From Butyricicoccus pullicaecorum (GTDB lineage: Bacteria; Bacillota; Clostridia; Oscillospirales; Butyricicoccaceae), in assembly GCA_018365995.1 (NCBI GenBank), contig JAGZIY010000007.1, positions 1 to 64,000 on the forward strand: DNA of 64,000 nt, read 5' to 3'. Under the pieces are notes generated by a model. The model saw only the letters and a list, made by a program, of their open reading frames with translations, was not told where the DNA came from and did not search any database. Positions 7,841-16,990 of the stretch are shown here, in pieces; the first letter of the stretch is position 1; each line of letters opens with the position of its first letter. A program made the translations under genes and the position numbers.

Positions 7841-8722
7841 ATGGCACTACAAGAATGCGGACTCAATCTGAACAAGACATTAAAAGAACTGCAACCCCAT
7901 GGAAGTCTGGAATTCCCTTGTGCGGGCTATGTCTCACACCATACAGAACGGGAAGAAGATATTATCCCTTGGCATTGGCATGAAGAAATAGAAGTCGTAT
8001 ATATCGTACAGGGAAAAATGCAGGTAAAAACCTCTTCAAAGTCTTTTTTGCTGGAAAAAGATGATTTATTGATTATCAACTCCAATACCCTGCATTATGG
8101 GGCGGCAGTGAAAGCGTGTGATTTGCGTTCCTTAGTATTCAGCCCTGTATTGATTACTGGCAATGCAGATTCTGCCTTTTCCAAAAAATATATAGAGCCG
8201 CTTTTATCCAGTAGTGCTTTTATTGCCTATCAGATTACATCTAGGAGCAACGAAAAGTTATGCAATTGGTTTCAAAGCGCCTTTGAAGCGATGAAAAATA
8301 ACAGCTACGGTTTTGAGTTTTCCGTTCGTGACAACCTTTTTTGCTGTGAAAAATTTGAAAAATATGTTGATACAAAAACTTCTTCTTTGAATTGGAATAA
8401 TCTTCGCATTCAAAAAATGCTGGATTACATTCACAATCATTTTTCTGATAACATTTCGCTGCGTGAGATTTCCGATGTGGCAGATATTAGCGAGCGGGAA
8501 TGTCTGCGCTGCTTTCAAAAAACAATACAGCTTTCGCCTATCCAGTATTTATTGAAATACCGAGTCATGCAGGGAGCAAAAATGCTGCTTGACACTCCTG
8601 CAAGCAGCATTTCAGAAATAGCGATTTCCTGCGGATTTGATAGCCCGAGCAATTTCACAAAAACCTTTCGGCGGTTTTATAATTGCTCTCCGCGAGAATA
8701 TCGAAATAAACATAAGCAATAG
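7841..8722 (+). CDS. AraC family transcriptional regulator with cupin domain
   Basis: A 293-aa regulator. Residues about 40-110 form a cupin-like sensor (IIPWHWHEEIEVVYIVQG), and the C-terminal 100 residues form the two helix-turn-helix units of AraC (SLREISDVADISERECLRCF, then ISEIAISCGFDSPSNFTKTF). GGAG precedes the ATG. It probably responds to a small ligand and regulates the divergent MFS gene; the ligand is unknown. Confidence 0.92.
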   Translation: MALQECGLNLNKTLKELQPHGSLEFPCAGYVSHHTEREEDIIPWHWHEEIEVVYIVQGKMQVKTSSKSFLLEKDDLLIINSNTLHYGAAVKACDLRSLVFSPVLITGNADSAFSKKYIEPLLSSSAFIAYQITSRSNEKLCNWFQSAFEAMKNNSYGFEFSVRDNLFCCEKFEKYVDTKTSSLNWNNLRIQKMLDYIHNHFSDNISLREISDVADISERECLRCFQKTIQLSPIQYLLKYRVMQGAKMLLDTPASSISEIAISCGFDSPSNFTKTFRRFYNCSPREYRNKHKQ

Positions 8723-8781
8723 CAGATGCAGACTATCATTCTCATGTTACTTTACCACATATAGGCATTTACTCTTGGTAT

Positions 8782-8834
8782 AAAAATCACCCCACTTGTT
8801 TTTCGTATCGTAAACTATCCAACAAATGGGGTGA
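8782..8834 (-). terminator. Terminator of ptsI
   Basis: A 14-bp stem with one mismatch (TCACCCCA/TGGGGTGA core) and a 20-nt loop, followed on the minus strand by TTTTTATA, 29 bp beyond the ptsI stop. Confidence 0.75.
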
Positions 8835-8862
8835 GATTCTGTTTGGTTATATTATCACGTGT

Positions 8863-10530
8863 TTAGCAGGAAAGCAGTTCTTCCAAAATCTTGTCGTGAT
8901 TTGTGCGGGAATCCAGTGAGCGGATCGCATTTCGCAGCGGCAGAACAGCCGATGGAGATACTGACAGTTCATCGATGCCCAGTGCGAGGAAGGTCTCTGT
9001 CAGGCTGGTGTCTGCACCCAGTTCACCGCAAATACCGATCCAGATGCCAGCTGCATGTGCATTGTCTGCTGCCATCTTGAGCATACGCAGAACAGCCGGA
9101 TGGTGCGAATCATAGAACTTATCGAGGTTGTTGCCCTGACGGTCAACCGCCAGTGTATACTGGGTCAGGTCATTGGTACCAACTGAGAAGAAATCGACTT
9201 CCTTTGCCAGACGGTCACTCATCATAACCGCAGACGGGGTCTCAATCATGATACCAAGTTCTACATAATCCGCCATTGCAACGCCTTCTTCAGCAAGTTC
9301 CTCGCGCACATTCTTACAAATGCGCTTGATTTCCTGTACTTCCCAAACCGAAGTAATCATGGGGAACATAATGGCAATCTTGCCATAGGCAGATGCACGA
9401 TACAGGGCACGCAGCTGAATCTTAAAGATTTCCGGACGCGTCAGGCAGATACGGATTGCACGCAGACCCATTGCCGGATTCTCCTCATGGTCAAGACCAA
9501 AATAGTCTGCCTGCTTGTCCGCACCGATATCCAGAGTACGGATGATTACGCGCTTGCCGCCCATACGCTCTGCAACAGTCTTGTATGCGATGAACTGTTC
9601 TTCCTCTGTTGGGTAGTCATTGCCCTGCAAGTACAGGAACTCTGAGCGGAACAGACCAATACCGCCGCCATCGTTTGCCAGCACCGCATCAATATCACTC
9701 GGATTGCCGATATTGCAGTAAACCATGACATTTCTGCCGTCTACGGTTTCGTTCGGCTTGCCCTTGAGTTGGTCGAGAAGTTCCTTGAGCGCACGCTCCT
9801 TGGACTGCTTGTGAGTGAGGCGCTCACGTGTGGAATCATTTGCATCTACAACGACCTCACCGGTCTGACCGTCCACGAAAATCTCCTTGCCTGCAAATTC
9901 AGGCTTGAGCTGATCGCCCACGCCAATAATCGCCGGAATCCCCATGGTACGTGCCAAAATTGCAGTATGCGAGTTTCCGGAACCGCCTGCTGTGACAAAG
10001 CCCAGAATCTTGGACTTGTCCAGCTGTACAGTCTCAGACGGTGCAAGGTCATCTGCCGCCAAAATGACCGGAACCTCAGAATCGATACCGCCCTGTACCG
10101 CGCCGGACAGGATTCCAATAACACGACCGGATACATCCTTGACATCTGCTGCACGTGCCTGCATATAGGCGTTATCCATATTTGCAAACATTTCTGCAAA
10201 CTGGTTTGCAGTATCGGACACCGCCGCTTCCGCATTGAGGTGCTCGTCTGCAATAAGACCCTCCACGGTTTCCACATAGTCCGGGTCGTCCAGCATCATC
10301 TGGTGTGTTTCAAACAGGCAGGCAGCCTCCTCGCCGACCTCGTCCATCGCCTTCTGATACAGGGCGCCAAGCTGCTCCATTGCCGTCTTGCGTGCAGCTT
10401 CAAAGCGCTCACGCTCCACAGCCGAATCTGCATCGGTACAGCGGATAATTTCGCCGGATGCGCGGTGATAGAAATACAGCGGGCCGTAAGCAACACCGTT
10501 TGATACGCCCTTGCCAGTAATTGTAATCAT
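8863..10530 (-). CDS. ptsI: Phosphoenolpyruvate-protein phosphotransferase, PTS enzyme I
   Basis: Enzyme I (555 aa) takes phosphate from phosphoenolpyruvate and passes it to HPr, the first step of PTS sugar uptake. Visible features are the N-terminal HPr-binding part, the phospho-His site GGSGNSHTAILARTMG near residue 190, the PEP/Mg region (MIETPSAVMMSDRLA and GTNDLTQYTLAVDR) and the C-terminal CGELGAD with the active Cys. The start at 10530 follows AAGGAGAGAGAATCGT; an upstream in-frame ATG at 10563 has no ribosome site. ptsH is not adjacent, so the gene is its own unit with a promoter at 10636-10664 and a terminator at 8782-8834. Confidence 0.97.
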   Translation of the reverse strand: MITITGKGVSNGVAYGPLYFYHRASGEIIRCTDADSAVERERFEAARKTAMEQLGALYQKAMDEVGEEAACLFETHQMMLDDPDYVETVEGLIADEHLNAEAAVSDTANQFAEMFANMDNAYMQARAADVKDVSGRVIGILSGAVQGGIDSEVPVILAADDLAPSETVQLDKSKILGFVTAGGSGNSHTAILARTMGIPAIIGVGDQLKPEFAGKEIFVDGQTGEVVVDANDSTRERLTHKQSKERALKELLDQLKGKPNETVDGRNVMVYCNIGNPSDIDAVLANDGGGIGLFRSEFLYLQGNDYPTEEEQFIAYKTVAERMGGKRVIIRTLDIGADKQADYFGLDHEENPAMGLRAIRICLTRPEIFKIQLRALYRASAYGKIAIMFPMITSVWEVQEIKRICKNVREELAEEGVAMADYVELGIMIETPSAVMMSDRLAKEVDFFSVGTNDLTQYTLAVDRQGNNLDKFYDSHHPAVLRMLKMAADNAHAAGIWIGICGELGADTSLTETFLALGIDELSVSPSAVLPLRNAIRSLDSRTNHDKILEELLSC

Positions 10531-10897
10531 ACGATTCTCTCTCCTTAGTCTATGAGTTTGCATGATAAATTTTGTTTTTCACATAAATTGGAACTTATTC
10601 TGATGCTTCTCTTTATTCCAGCGTATGCTTCTTTTATTATACTGTTTTTCGGCAAACTTGTAAACCAGAACGCATATTCTTTTTGCACAGGCTTTTGCTA
10701 TTTCCGCGAAGAAAACTGGTCTATTTTGGTTCTATTTTGTGTATATTATGCAGTATTATGCGTAACACCCTTGTGATATTTTAAGTGTTTTGTAAAAATT
10801 TCAGCTATTTTGTGTAAATGCAAGGTCTCATCTCCTGCCTTATCAAAAAATCAGGCAATGCGTTATCTGCTGCTCGGCAAACAGCAATCCGATCCGA
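10531..10897. other. Intergenic region between the small duplicated gene and ptsI
   Basis: No gene is visible. It contains the ptsI promoter (10636-10664, minus strand) and, near 10840-10890, weak stem-loops after the last small membrane-protein gene. Confidence 0.5.
10636..10664 (-). promoter_or_regulatory. Putative ptsI promoter
   Basis: On the minus strand TTTACA (10664-10659) is followed after 17 bp by a perfect TATAAT (10641-10636), about 100 bp upstream of the ptsI start. Confidence 0.7.
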
Positions 10898-11134
10898 CTA
10901 CAGACGCGACCATATCGCAAACAGGGCAAGAATCACACTCAGAGCAAGAATCAGCATGCCAAACTGAAACCACACCGACGTGTAACGATTGTTGTGCGGT
11001 GTCCCACTTTCTTTCCGCGGAACACTCTTATTGGAAAACTGTATATACCGCACCTTGATTTTTGGTCTTTTATTTCTTCTCTTTTCATATCTGCACAAGT
11101 TGCGCAGCAGCTTTGTGCTGGAATCCCACTGCAT
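10898..11134 (-). CDS. Small basic protein with C-terminal membrane segment, copy B
   Basis: A 78-aa protein: a strongly basic N-terminal 50 residues (KRRNKRPKIKVRY) and one hydrophobic segment at the C terminus (FQFGMLILALSVILALFAIW). It is the downstream copy of a tandem pair whose homologous stretch lies 340 bp upstream. Over the first 44 codons the copies differ by seven silent third-base changes and one amino acid change (Arg/Gln at residue 2), which shows that the frame is translated and selected. A G-rich ribosome site (AAAGGGGGATTTTGGT) precedes the ATG. The FQFG...IL.L pattern recalls small holin-like membrane peptides, but no family assignment is certain. Confidence 0.65.
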   Translation of the reverse strand: MQWDSSTKLLRNLCRYEKRRNKRPKIKVRYIQFSNKSVPRKESGTPHNNRYTSVWFQFGMLILALSVILALFAIWSRL

Positions 11135-11216
11135 ACCAAAATCCCCCTTTTCTTTGTCTCTGTCCCATCACAAAACATATTTTCTCCTCTGCGCACGCGC
11201 AGCAGACCGAAGCCTT

Positions 11217-11474
11217 TTACTCCATAAGATACCAGATCGCAATCAAGGTAAGAATAAACGCTCCAAACTGAAATAACATCGATGCAATTTGCATATCTAT
11301 CTGCTTCCGTCTTACTGCCGCGTGACGATTTTTGCGCAGCTTTCCGCTTTCCTTCCGCGGGACACTCTTATTGGAAAACTGTATATACCGCACCTTGATT
11401 TTTGGCCTTTTATTTCTTCTCTTTTCATATCTGCACAAGTTGCGCAGCAGTTTTGTGCTAGAATCCCACCGCAT
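11217..11474 (-). CDS. Small basic protein with C-terminal membrane segment, copy A
   Basis: An 85-aa paralogue of the downstream 78-aa protein. The first 44 residues are the same except one; then a 12-residue longer basic linker leads to a C-terminal membrane segment containing FQFGAFILTLIAIW. It begins 21 bp after the polC stop with GGAAGGGGGATTTTGAT before the ATG, so it is probably cotranscribed with polC at the end of the long core operon. The topology would place the basic domain in the cytosol at the membrane face. Function unknown; a membrane-bound nucleic-acid or phospholipid-binding role would fit the charge but is a guess. Confidence 0.65.
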   Translation of the reverse strand: MRWDSSTKLLRNLCRYEKRRNKRPKIKVRYIQFSNKSVPRKESGKLRKNRHAAVRRKQIDMQIASMLFQFGAFILTLIAIWYLME

Positions 11475-11495
11475 ATCAAAATCCCCCTTCCTTTT

Positions 11496-14400
11496 TTAAC
11501 CAAACAGGCTGATTTGGGTACTTTTTGGCATATTGCCAAGCGCACCAATCTGATCCAGAAGTTCAATGACCGACTTTGAAACCTTAGAGCAGCGAACAAT
11601 GATTTCCTCCGCAGATAAGAACCTGCCGTTTTCGCGTTCTTCTACAAGATTGAGTGCTGCCTGTTCGCCAATACCCGGCATGGAGGTAAAGGGCGGAATG
11701 AGTCCATTTTCCGTAATCAGAAAACGGGTGGCATCCGACTGATAGATATCCATAGGAGCAAAGGTAAAGCCGCGCTTATAAAACTCATGACAGACCTCAA
11801 GCGTGGTCTGGGTATCTTTTTCTGCTGCCGAAATGGTTTTTTCTACCTCTTTCTGGTGCAGTTCCCGAATCTTTTCCAGACACACTGCATCTCCGCGCAC
11901 CATGCTGTACGCGTCAAAGCCCTTAGCGCGAATGGAAAAATATGCCGCATAGAATGCCAGCGGGCGGTGCACCTTGAACCACGCAATGCGGAACGCCATC
12001 ATAACATAGGCAACTGCGTGCGCCTTCGGGAACATATACTTGATTTTTTTACACGAATCAATATACCAGTCCGGCACATCATTGTGCTTCATGGCGTCCT
12101 CCATCTCCGGCTTGAGCCCCTTGCCCTTACGCACGGACTCCATGGTCTGGAAGGCAAGCTTTGGCTCTACCCCTTTGGCAATCAGATAGTTCATAATATC
12201 ATCACGGCAGCAGATACACTCATTGAGCGGGATTCCCGCCGCGACCAAGTCCGCCGCATTGCCGAGCCATACATCAGTGCCATGGGACAAGCCGGAAATA
12301 CACAAAAGGTCATCAAAGGTCGTTGGCTTAGTATCTTTGACCATACCGCGCACAAACTTGGTTCCAAACTCTGGAACTGCCAGACAGCCCAGTTCCCCTA
12401 AAATCGGGTCTGGTGTATCATCTGCATAATGAAGCGCCTTGTTTGAGGTGAACAGGCTCATCACCTCTGGATCATCGAGCGGGATTTCCTGTGCATTGAC
12501 ACCAGTTAAATCCTCCAGATGCTTGATAATCGTAGGGTCATCGTGCCCCAGTTCGTCCAGCTTCAAAAGGTTTGCATCAATCGAGTGATACTCAAAATGC
12601 GTGGTAATGATATCCGAGGTCGGGTCATCTGCCGGATGCTGTACCGGACAGAAATCATAGATTTCAACCTCCTTGGGTACCACGACGATCCCGCCCGGGT
12701 GCTGTCCGGTCGTGCGTCGAATCCCCGTACAGCCTGCTGCAAGACGATTTTCCTCGGCTCTCGAACACTGTGTCCCACGCTCCTCCATGTATTTTTTGAC
12801 GTAGCCATAAGCGGTCTTTTCTGCCACCGTCGCAATCGTTCCGGCACGGAATACATGGTCGTGCCCAAACAGTTCTCCGGTATACTTGTGAATTCTGGGC
12901 TGATATTCCCCCGAAAAGTTCAGGTCGATATCGGGCACCTTATCGCCGTTGAATCCCAGAAAGGTTTCAAACGGAACCGAAAAACCTTCCTTTTTGAGTT
13001 TTTCCCCACAGTGCGGGCATACCTTATCAGGCAGGCACACCCCACAGCCCACACCTTCATTTTCGTGCAGTTCAAAGTACTGGCATTTGGGACATAAATA
13101 ATGCGGCGCAAGCGAATTGACCTCGGTGATATCAGACAGAAACGCGACAAGCGACGAGCCGACCGAACCACGTGAGCCAACCAGATAACCGTCTGCAAGG
13201 GACTTTGCAACCAGCTTCTGTGCAATCATATACATAACGTCATAGCCGTTTCCGATAATGGATTTCAACTCACGGTCCAAACGCTCCTGCACAATTGCAG
13301 GCAGTGGGTCGCCATACATACGTTTTGCCTTTTCGCGGCACATGGTTTCCAATTCCTCGGCAGAGCCTTCAATTTTTGGCGGATAGTTCTCCTTGGGAAT
13401 GGGGCGCACAGGCTCCAGCATATCGGCAATTCGGTTGGGATTTGTGACCACCACCTCATAAGCACGTTCCTGTCCTAAATAGGCGAATTCTTGAAGCATT
13501 TCCTCGGTCGTCTTGAGATAGAGCGGCGGCTGATTGTCTGCGTCTGCAAAGCCCTGTCCTGCCATTAGGATACGGCGATATGCTTCATCCTCCGGATCGA
13601 GAAAGTGAACATCTCCGGTTGCACAGCAGGGCTTTCCAAGCGCGTCTGCGACGCGAAGCACGGTGCGGTTATAGTCCCGCAGTGTTTCCTCATTCTCTGC
13701 CGTACCCTTGGCAATCAAAAACGCATTGTTGGCGATTGGCTGGATTTCCAAATAATCATAAAATTCACCAATGCGCTTGAGTTCCTCCAACGGCTTGCCC
13801 TCGACCACCGCATGAAACAGTTCTCCCGCCTCACAGGCAGAGCCAAAAATCAGTCCCTCCCTATGCCGAATCAATGCAGAGCGCGGCATGAGCGGACGGC
13901 GGTAAAAATGGTCGAGAAAGCTATATGAAATCAGCTTATACAGGTTTTTCAGTCCGACCTGATTTTGCACCAGAATAATAAAGTGATAGCGCGGCAGATT
14001 TTTCAGTCCGCCTTCCTTGGCGCGCAGTCCCGCAAGAACCGGATTGATGTCCGATATTTTGCGCACCCGATGCTCGATTTTAAGCTTATCCATGAGTTTA
14101 ATCCAAATCCGTGCGAGTACCGCCGCATCTTCGCTTGCACGGTGGTGCGCAAACGGGCCCACCTGCAATTCCTTTGCCAAAATATTCAGTTTGAAGCGAT
14201 TGAGATGAGACAGCAGGATACGTGACAGTTCCAGCGTGTCAATATACGTAAACTCCCGCTCGATGGACAGCCGGCTGCAAGCCGCCTTTAAGAATGACAT
14301 ATCGAATCCAGCATTGTGAGCAACCAGCACCCGATCTCCCGCAAATTCCAAAAACCGTGCAACTGCATCAGCAAGTTCGGGCGCATCTCGCACGGTATCA

Positions 14401-15854
14401 TCTGAAATACCTGTAAGTTCGGTAATTTCAGGAGGAATGGGCTTATGGGGATTGACATAGGTTTGGAAGGAGTCCCGAATTTCACCGTCCCGCACCAGCA
14501 CTGCTGCAATTTCGGTAATTTCCTCGGTTGTGGGCTTGAGTCCGGTTGTCTCGAGGTCAAATACGATAAAATCCCCCTGCAGACTGCCGTCTGCGGTACC
14601 ACGTACCACAGAAACCTCCGATGCGTCATTGACATAGTATGCCTCGACACCATACAGAATCTTCGGGAATGTATCCTCCTTGCCGTCGACAACGTGCAGG
14701 GCAAGCGGAAACGCCTGTGCACAGCCATGGTCAGTAATCGCCATCGCGCGCCACCCCCACTGCTTACAGCGCTCAATGAGCGCCTTGGTATCCGAAACCC
14801 CATCGAGCGCGCTCATATTGGTATGCAGGTGCAGTTCTACCCGCTTTTCCGGCGCATTGTCCATACGAATTTTCTTTTTTGCTTTCACAATTGCGGTCGG
14901 CTCCAGAATACTTTCCTTTTCATAGGTATCAAAACTGATTTTTCCCTGTACAATCAGGTGCATTCCGGTTTTGATTGCAGACACCAGATCCTCTGCCTGT
15001 TCTTTTGCCATAAACTTGGAAACACGAATGGAATTGGTATGGTCTGTGATGTCAAATGCCAGCTTTATCCACTCTTTTCCGCTCTTTTTGCTGACGATTT
15101 CGCGATGGTCTACGAAAAACACATCGCCCTCAATGGTGACACGATCGAATGCCCCCAGCGCGTCGCGAATCGCAACCGGCTCCTCGGTGTACAGCTTGCC
15201 CAAAATCAGATTTTCGTCTGTCACCTTTTCCACCTTGGGACGCTGATAGCCGTTCTCCTCACGGGCCGGACGCGATTTTATGCTCTTTTTATTCTTTTCT
15301 TTGATGGGTGCATACTCAGGCACAGCCTGCACTGCCTCCCTGAGTGCTGCGGCGCGTTCTTCCTTTTGGACTTTCATCATCTGGCTGACCTGTGCCTCGG
15401 CAAGCGGAACCGCCTCCACAACCACCGGACAGCCGGTTTCTGCCGTGATCTGCTCCTGCATCTGCCGCAGAGCGACCGAAAAATAACCGCGCGCAGTCTC
15501 TCCCATGGAAATGCGCAAATGATTATCCGCCGAAAGCTCCCACTCGCTCTCTGCCAAAAGCCCCGACGCAGAGGGCATACGATGACACAAATCCAACCGC
15601 AGCTGCTGGATATACTGTGGGGAAAGCGCACGATATCGCGGAGCAATCGAAAACCGTGTCAAACCATACAGGTCAGCAATCTCCTTGCCCAGCCCGTCCA
15701 GTGCCGCGCGCGGCATAGGGGTATCATACGCCACGTGGCAAACCATCTGCCGATGGTCATGGCTGACCGCAAGCGAGCGCACCTCTCCCGCCATACAGTC
15801 CGCATACTGTGTATCATTGCAGCGTTCAAAAAGCTCTGAAAGCATTTTTGCCAT
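11496..15854 (-). CDS. polC: DNA polymerase III alpha subunit, Gram-positive PolC
   Basis: PolC (1452 aa) is the replicative DNA polymerase of low-GC Gram-positive bacteria with built-in proofreading. Domains in order: N-terminal and OB-fold region (to about residue 320), PHP domain beginning VELHLHTNMSALDG near 340 and interrupted by the DEDD exonuclease (FIVFDLETTGLKPTTEEITE near 428), a Cys-rich zinc site (CPKC...CGVC...CPHC, about 919-960), the palm with PDIDLNFSGE near 971, then fingers and the C-terminal duplex-binding part. The start at 15854 gives AGGAG a 10-nt spacing; ATG 15863 is too close. It is the last conserved gene of the core operon. Length is normal. Confidence 0.98.
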   Translation of the reverse strand: MAKMLSELFERCNDTQYADCMAGEVRSLAVSHDHRQMVCHVAYDTPMPRAALDGLGKEIADLYGLTRFSIAPRYRALSPQYIQQLRLDLCHRMPSASGLLAESEWELSADNHLRISMGETARGYFSVALRQMQEQITAETGCPVVVEAVPLAEAQVSQMMKVQKEERAAALREAVQAVPEYAPIKEKNKKSIKSRPAREENGYQRPKVEKVTDENLILGKLYTEEPVAIRDALGAFDRVTIEGDVFFVDHREIVSKKSGKEWIKLAFDITDHTNSIRVSKFMAKEQAEDLVSAIKTGMHLIVQGKISFDTYEKESILEPTAIVKAKKKIRMDNAPEKRVELHLHTNMSALDGVSDTKALIERCKQWGWRAMAITDHGCAQAFPLALHVVDGKEDTFPKILYGVEAYYVNDASEVSVVRGTADGSLQGDFIVFDLETTGLKPTTEEITEIAAVLVRDGEIRDSFQTYVNPHKPIPPEITELTGISDDTVRDAPELADAVARFLEFAGDRVLVAHNAGFDMSFLKAACSRLSIEREFTYIDTLELSRILLSHLNRFKLNILAKELQVGPFAHHRASEDAAVLARIWIKLMDKLKIEHRVRKISDINPVLAGLRAKEGGLKNLPRYHFIILVQNQVGLKNLYKLISYSFLDHFYRRPLMPRSALIRHREGLIFGSACEAGELFHAVVEGKPLEELKRIGEFYDYLEIQPIANNAFLIAKGTAENEETLRDYNRTVLRVADALGKPCCATGDVHFLDPEDEAYRRILMAGQGFADADNQPPLYLKTTEEMLQEFAYLGQERAYEVVVTNPNRIADMLEPVRPIPKENYPPKIEGSAEELETMCREKAKRMYGDPLPAIVQERLDRELKSIIGNGYDVMYMIAQKLVAKSLADGYLVGSRGSVGSSLVAFLSDITEVNSLAPHYLCPKCQYFELHENEGVGCGVCLPDKVCPHCGEKLKKEGFSVPFETFLGFNGDKVPDIDLNFSGEYQPRIHKYTGELFGHDHVFRAGTIATVAEKTAYGYVKKYMEERGTQCSRAEENRLAAGCTGIRRTTGQHPGGIVVVPKEVEIYDFCPVQHPADDPTSDIITTHFEYHSIDANLLKLDELGHDDPTIIKHLEDLTGVNAQEIPLDDPEVMSLFTSNKALHYADDTPDPILGELGCLAVPEFGTKFVRGMVKDTKPTTFDDLLCISGLSHGTDVWLGNAADLVAAGIPLNECICCRDDIMNYLIAKGVEPKLAFQTMESVRKGKGLKPEMEDAMKHNDVPDWYIDSCKKIKYMFPKAHAVAYVMMAFRIAWFKVHRPLAFYAAYFSIRAKGFDAYSMVRGDAVCLEKIRELHQKEVEKTISAAEKDTQTTLEVCHEFYKRGFTFAPMDIYQSDATRFLITENGLIPPFTSMPGIGEQAALNLVEERENGRFLSAEEIIVRCSKVSKSVIELLDQIGALGNMPKSTQISLFG

Positions 15855-15885
15855 AAAAAACATACTCCTATTTTACAAATGCAGA

Positions 15886-15909
15886 ATGGGGCTGCTGCAA
15901 AGCCGCCCC
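15886..15909 (-). other. Intercistronic hairpin between ispG and polC
   Basis: GGGGCGGC pairs with GCAGCCCC around a TTTGCA loop, without a T-run. Probably an mRNA processing or stability element rather than a terminator. Confidence 0.4.
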
Positions 15910-15916
15910 ACCCATG

Positions 15917-16972
15917 TCATTGATACTGTTCGATTTCCTGCATGAGTGCATCAACGAGCTGCTCCTGCGGCACCTTGCGCACGATTTCCCCTTTGCGGAA
16001 AATCAGTCCAACACCGTCGCCGCCGGCAATGCCGAGATCTGCTTCGCGTGCTTCCCCGGGACCATTGACAGCACAGCCCATAACAGCGACCTTGAGCTTT
16101 TTTCCGCGGATATTGGCAACTCGCTGTTCTACCTCCTTGGCAATACCAATCAGGTCGATACGGGTGCGTCCGCAGGTTGGACAGGACACGACGTTGATAC
16201 CGTCCTCGTGCAGTCCCACCGCTTTCAAAATTGCCTGTGCCGCATAAATTTCCTTCACGGGGTCATCGGTCAGCGAAACGCGAATGGTATCTCCGATTCC
16301 AAGCGCCAGCAGACCGCCAATCCCCGCCGCAGATTTTATCGTGCCCATATATGTTGTTCCTGCCTCGGTGACACCCAGATGCAGCGGATACGCGGTCTTT
16401 TCGTGCGCCAGCTGGTAAGCCTGCATGGTGTAGGGCACGGAGGACGATTTCATAGACAGGCAAATGTCATAAAAATCGAATTTTTCCAAAAGCGACGCAT
16501 GATAGAGCGCACTTTCCACAAGCGCCTCCGGAGTCGGTGCGCCATACTTTTCCAAAATACGCTTTTCCACCGAGCCTGAATTGACACCGATGCGAATGGG
16601 AATATTTTTGGCACGTGCCGCCTGCACAACTGCCTTCACGCGGTCATCGGAACCGATATTCCCCGGATTCAGGCGAATTTTGTGCACACCGGCAGCAATC
16701 GAATCGAGTGCCAGCCTGTAATCAAAATGAATGTCTGCGACAACCGGAATGGGCGATTGCCCGCAAATCGTCTCGAGCGCACGCGCCGCCTCAGCATCGG
16801 GAACGGCACAGCGCACGACCTCACAGCCCGCCTGTGCAAGCGCCCGAATCTGTGCCAGCGTTGCCTCGGCATCACGGGTATCGGTATTGGTCATAGACTG
16901 CACCACAATAGGTGCACCGCCGCCGATTGCGATATTCCCGACATGAATCTGTCTGGTTTTTTGATTTGTCAT
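15917..16972 (-). CDS. ispG: 4-hydroxy-3-methylbut-2-enyl diphosphate synthase
   Basis: IspG/GcpE (351 aa) is the iron-sulfur enzyme of the MEP pathway that converts MEcPP to HMBPP. It has the N-terminal TIM barrel (GGGAPIVVQSMTNTDTRD at the start) and the C-terminal cluster domain with SCPTCGRT near residue 264 and MGCAVNGPGEA near 299, which supply the three Cys ligands and the Glu of the 4Fe-4S cluster. AAGGTGATCGT precedes the ATG. It lies between rseP and polC in the core operon, together with dxr two genes upstream. Confidence 0.97.
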   Translation of the reverse strand: MTNQKTRQIHVGNIAIGGGAPIVVQSMTNTDTRDAEATLAQIRALAQAGCEVVRCAVPDAEAARALETICGQSPIPVVADIHFDYRLALDSIAAGVHKIRLNPGNIGSDDRVKAVVQAARAKNIPIRIGVNSGSVEKRILEKYGAPTPEALVESALYHASLLEKFDFYDICLSMKSSSVPYTMQAYQLAHEKTAYPLHLGVTEAGTTYMGTIKSAAGIGGLLALGIGDTIRVSLTDDPVKEIYAAQAILKAVGLHEDGINVVSCPTCGRTRIDLIGIAKEVEQRVANIRGKKLKVAVMGCAVNGPGEAREADLGIAGGDGVGLIFRKGEIVRKVPQEQLVDALMQEIEQYQ

Positions 16973-16990
16973 ACGATCACCTTATACTTC

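Noticed and set aside
11289..11579. Plus-strand frames over the duplicated small genes
   Set aside because: The silent-change pattern supports the minus-strand frame, which also has ribosome sites and continues from polC.
14445..15839. 464-codon plus-strand frame opposite polC
   Set aside because: It is a shadow of polC without ribosome site or recognisable domains.
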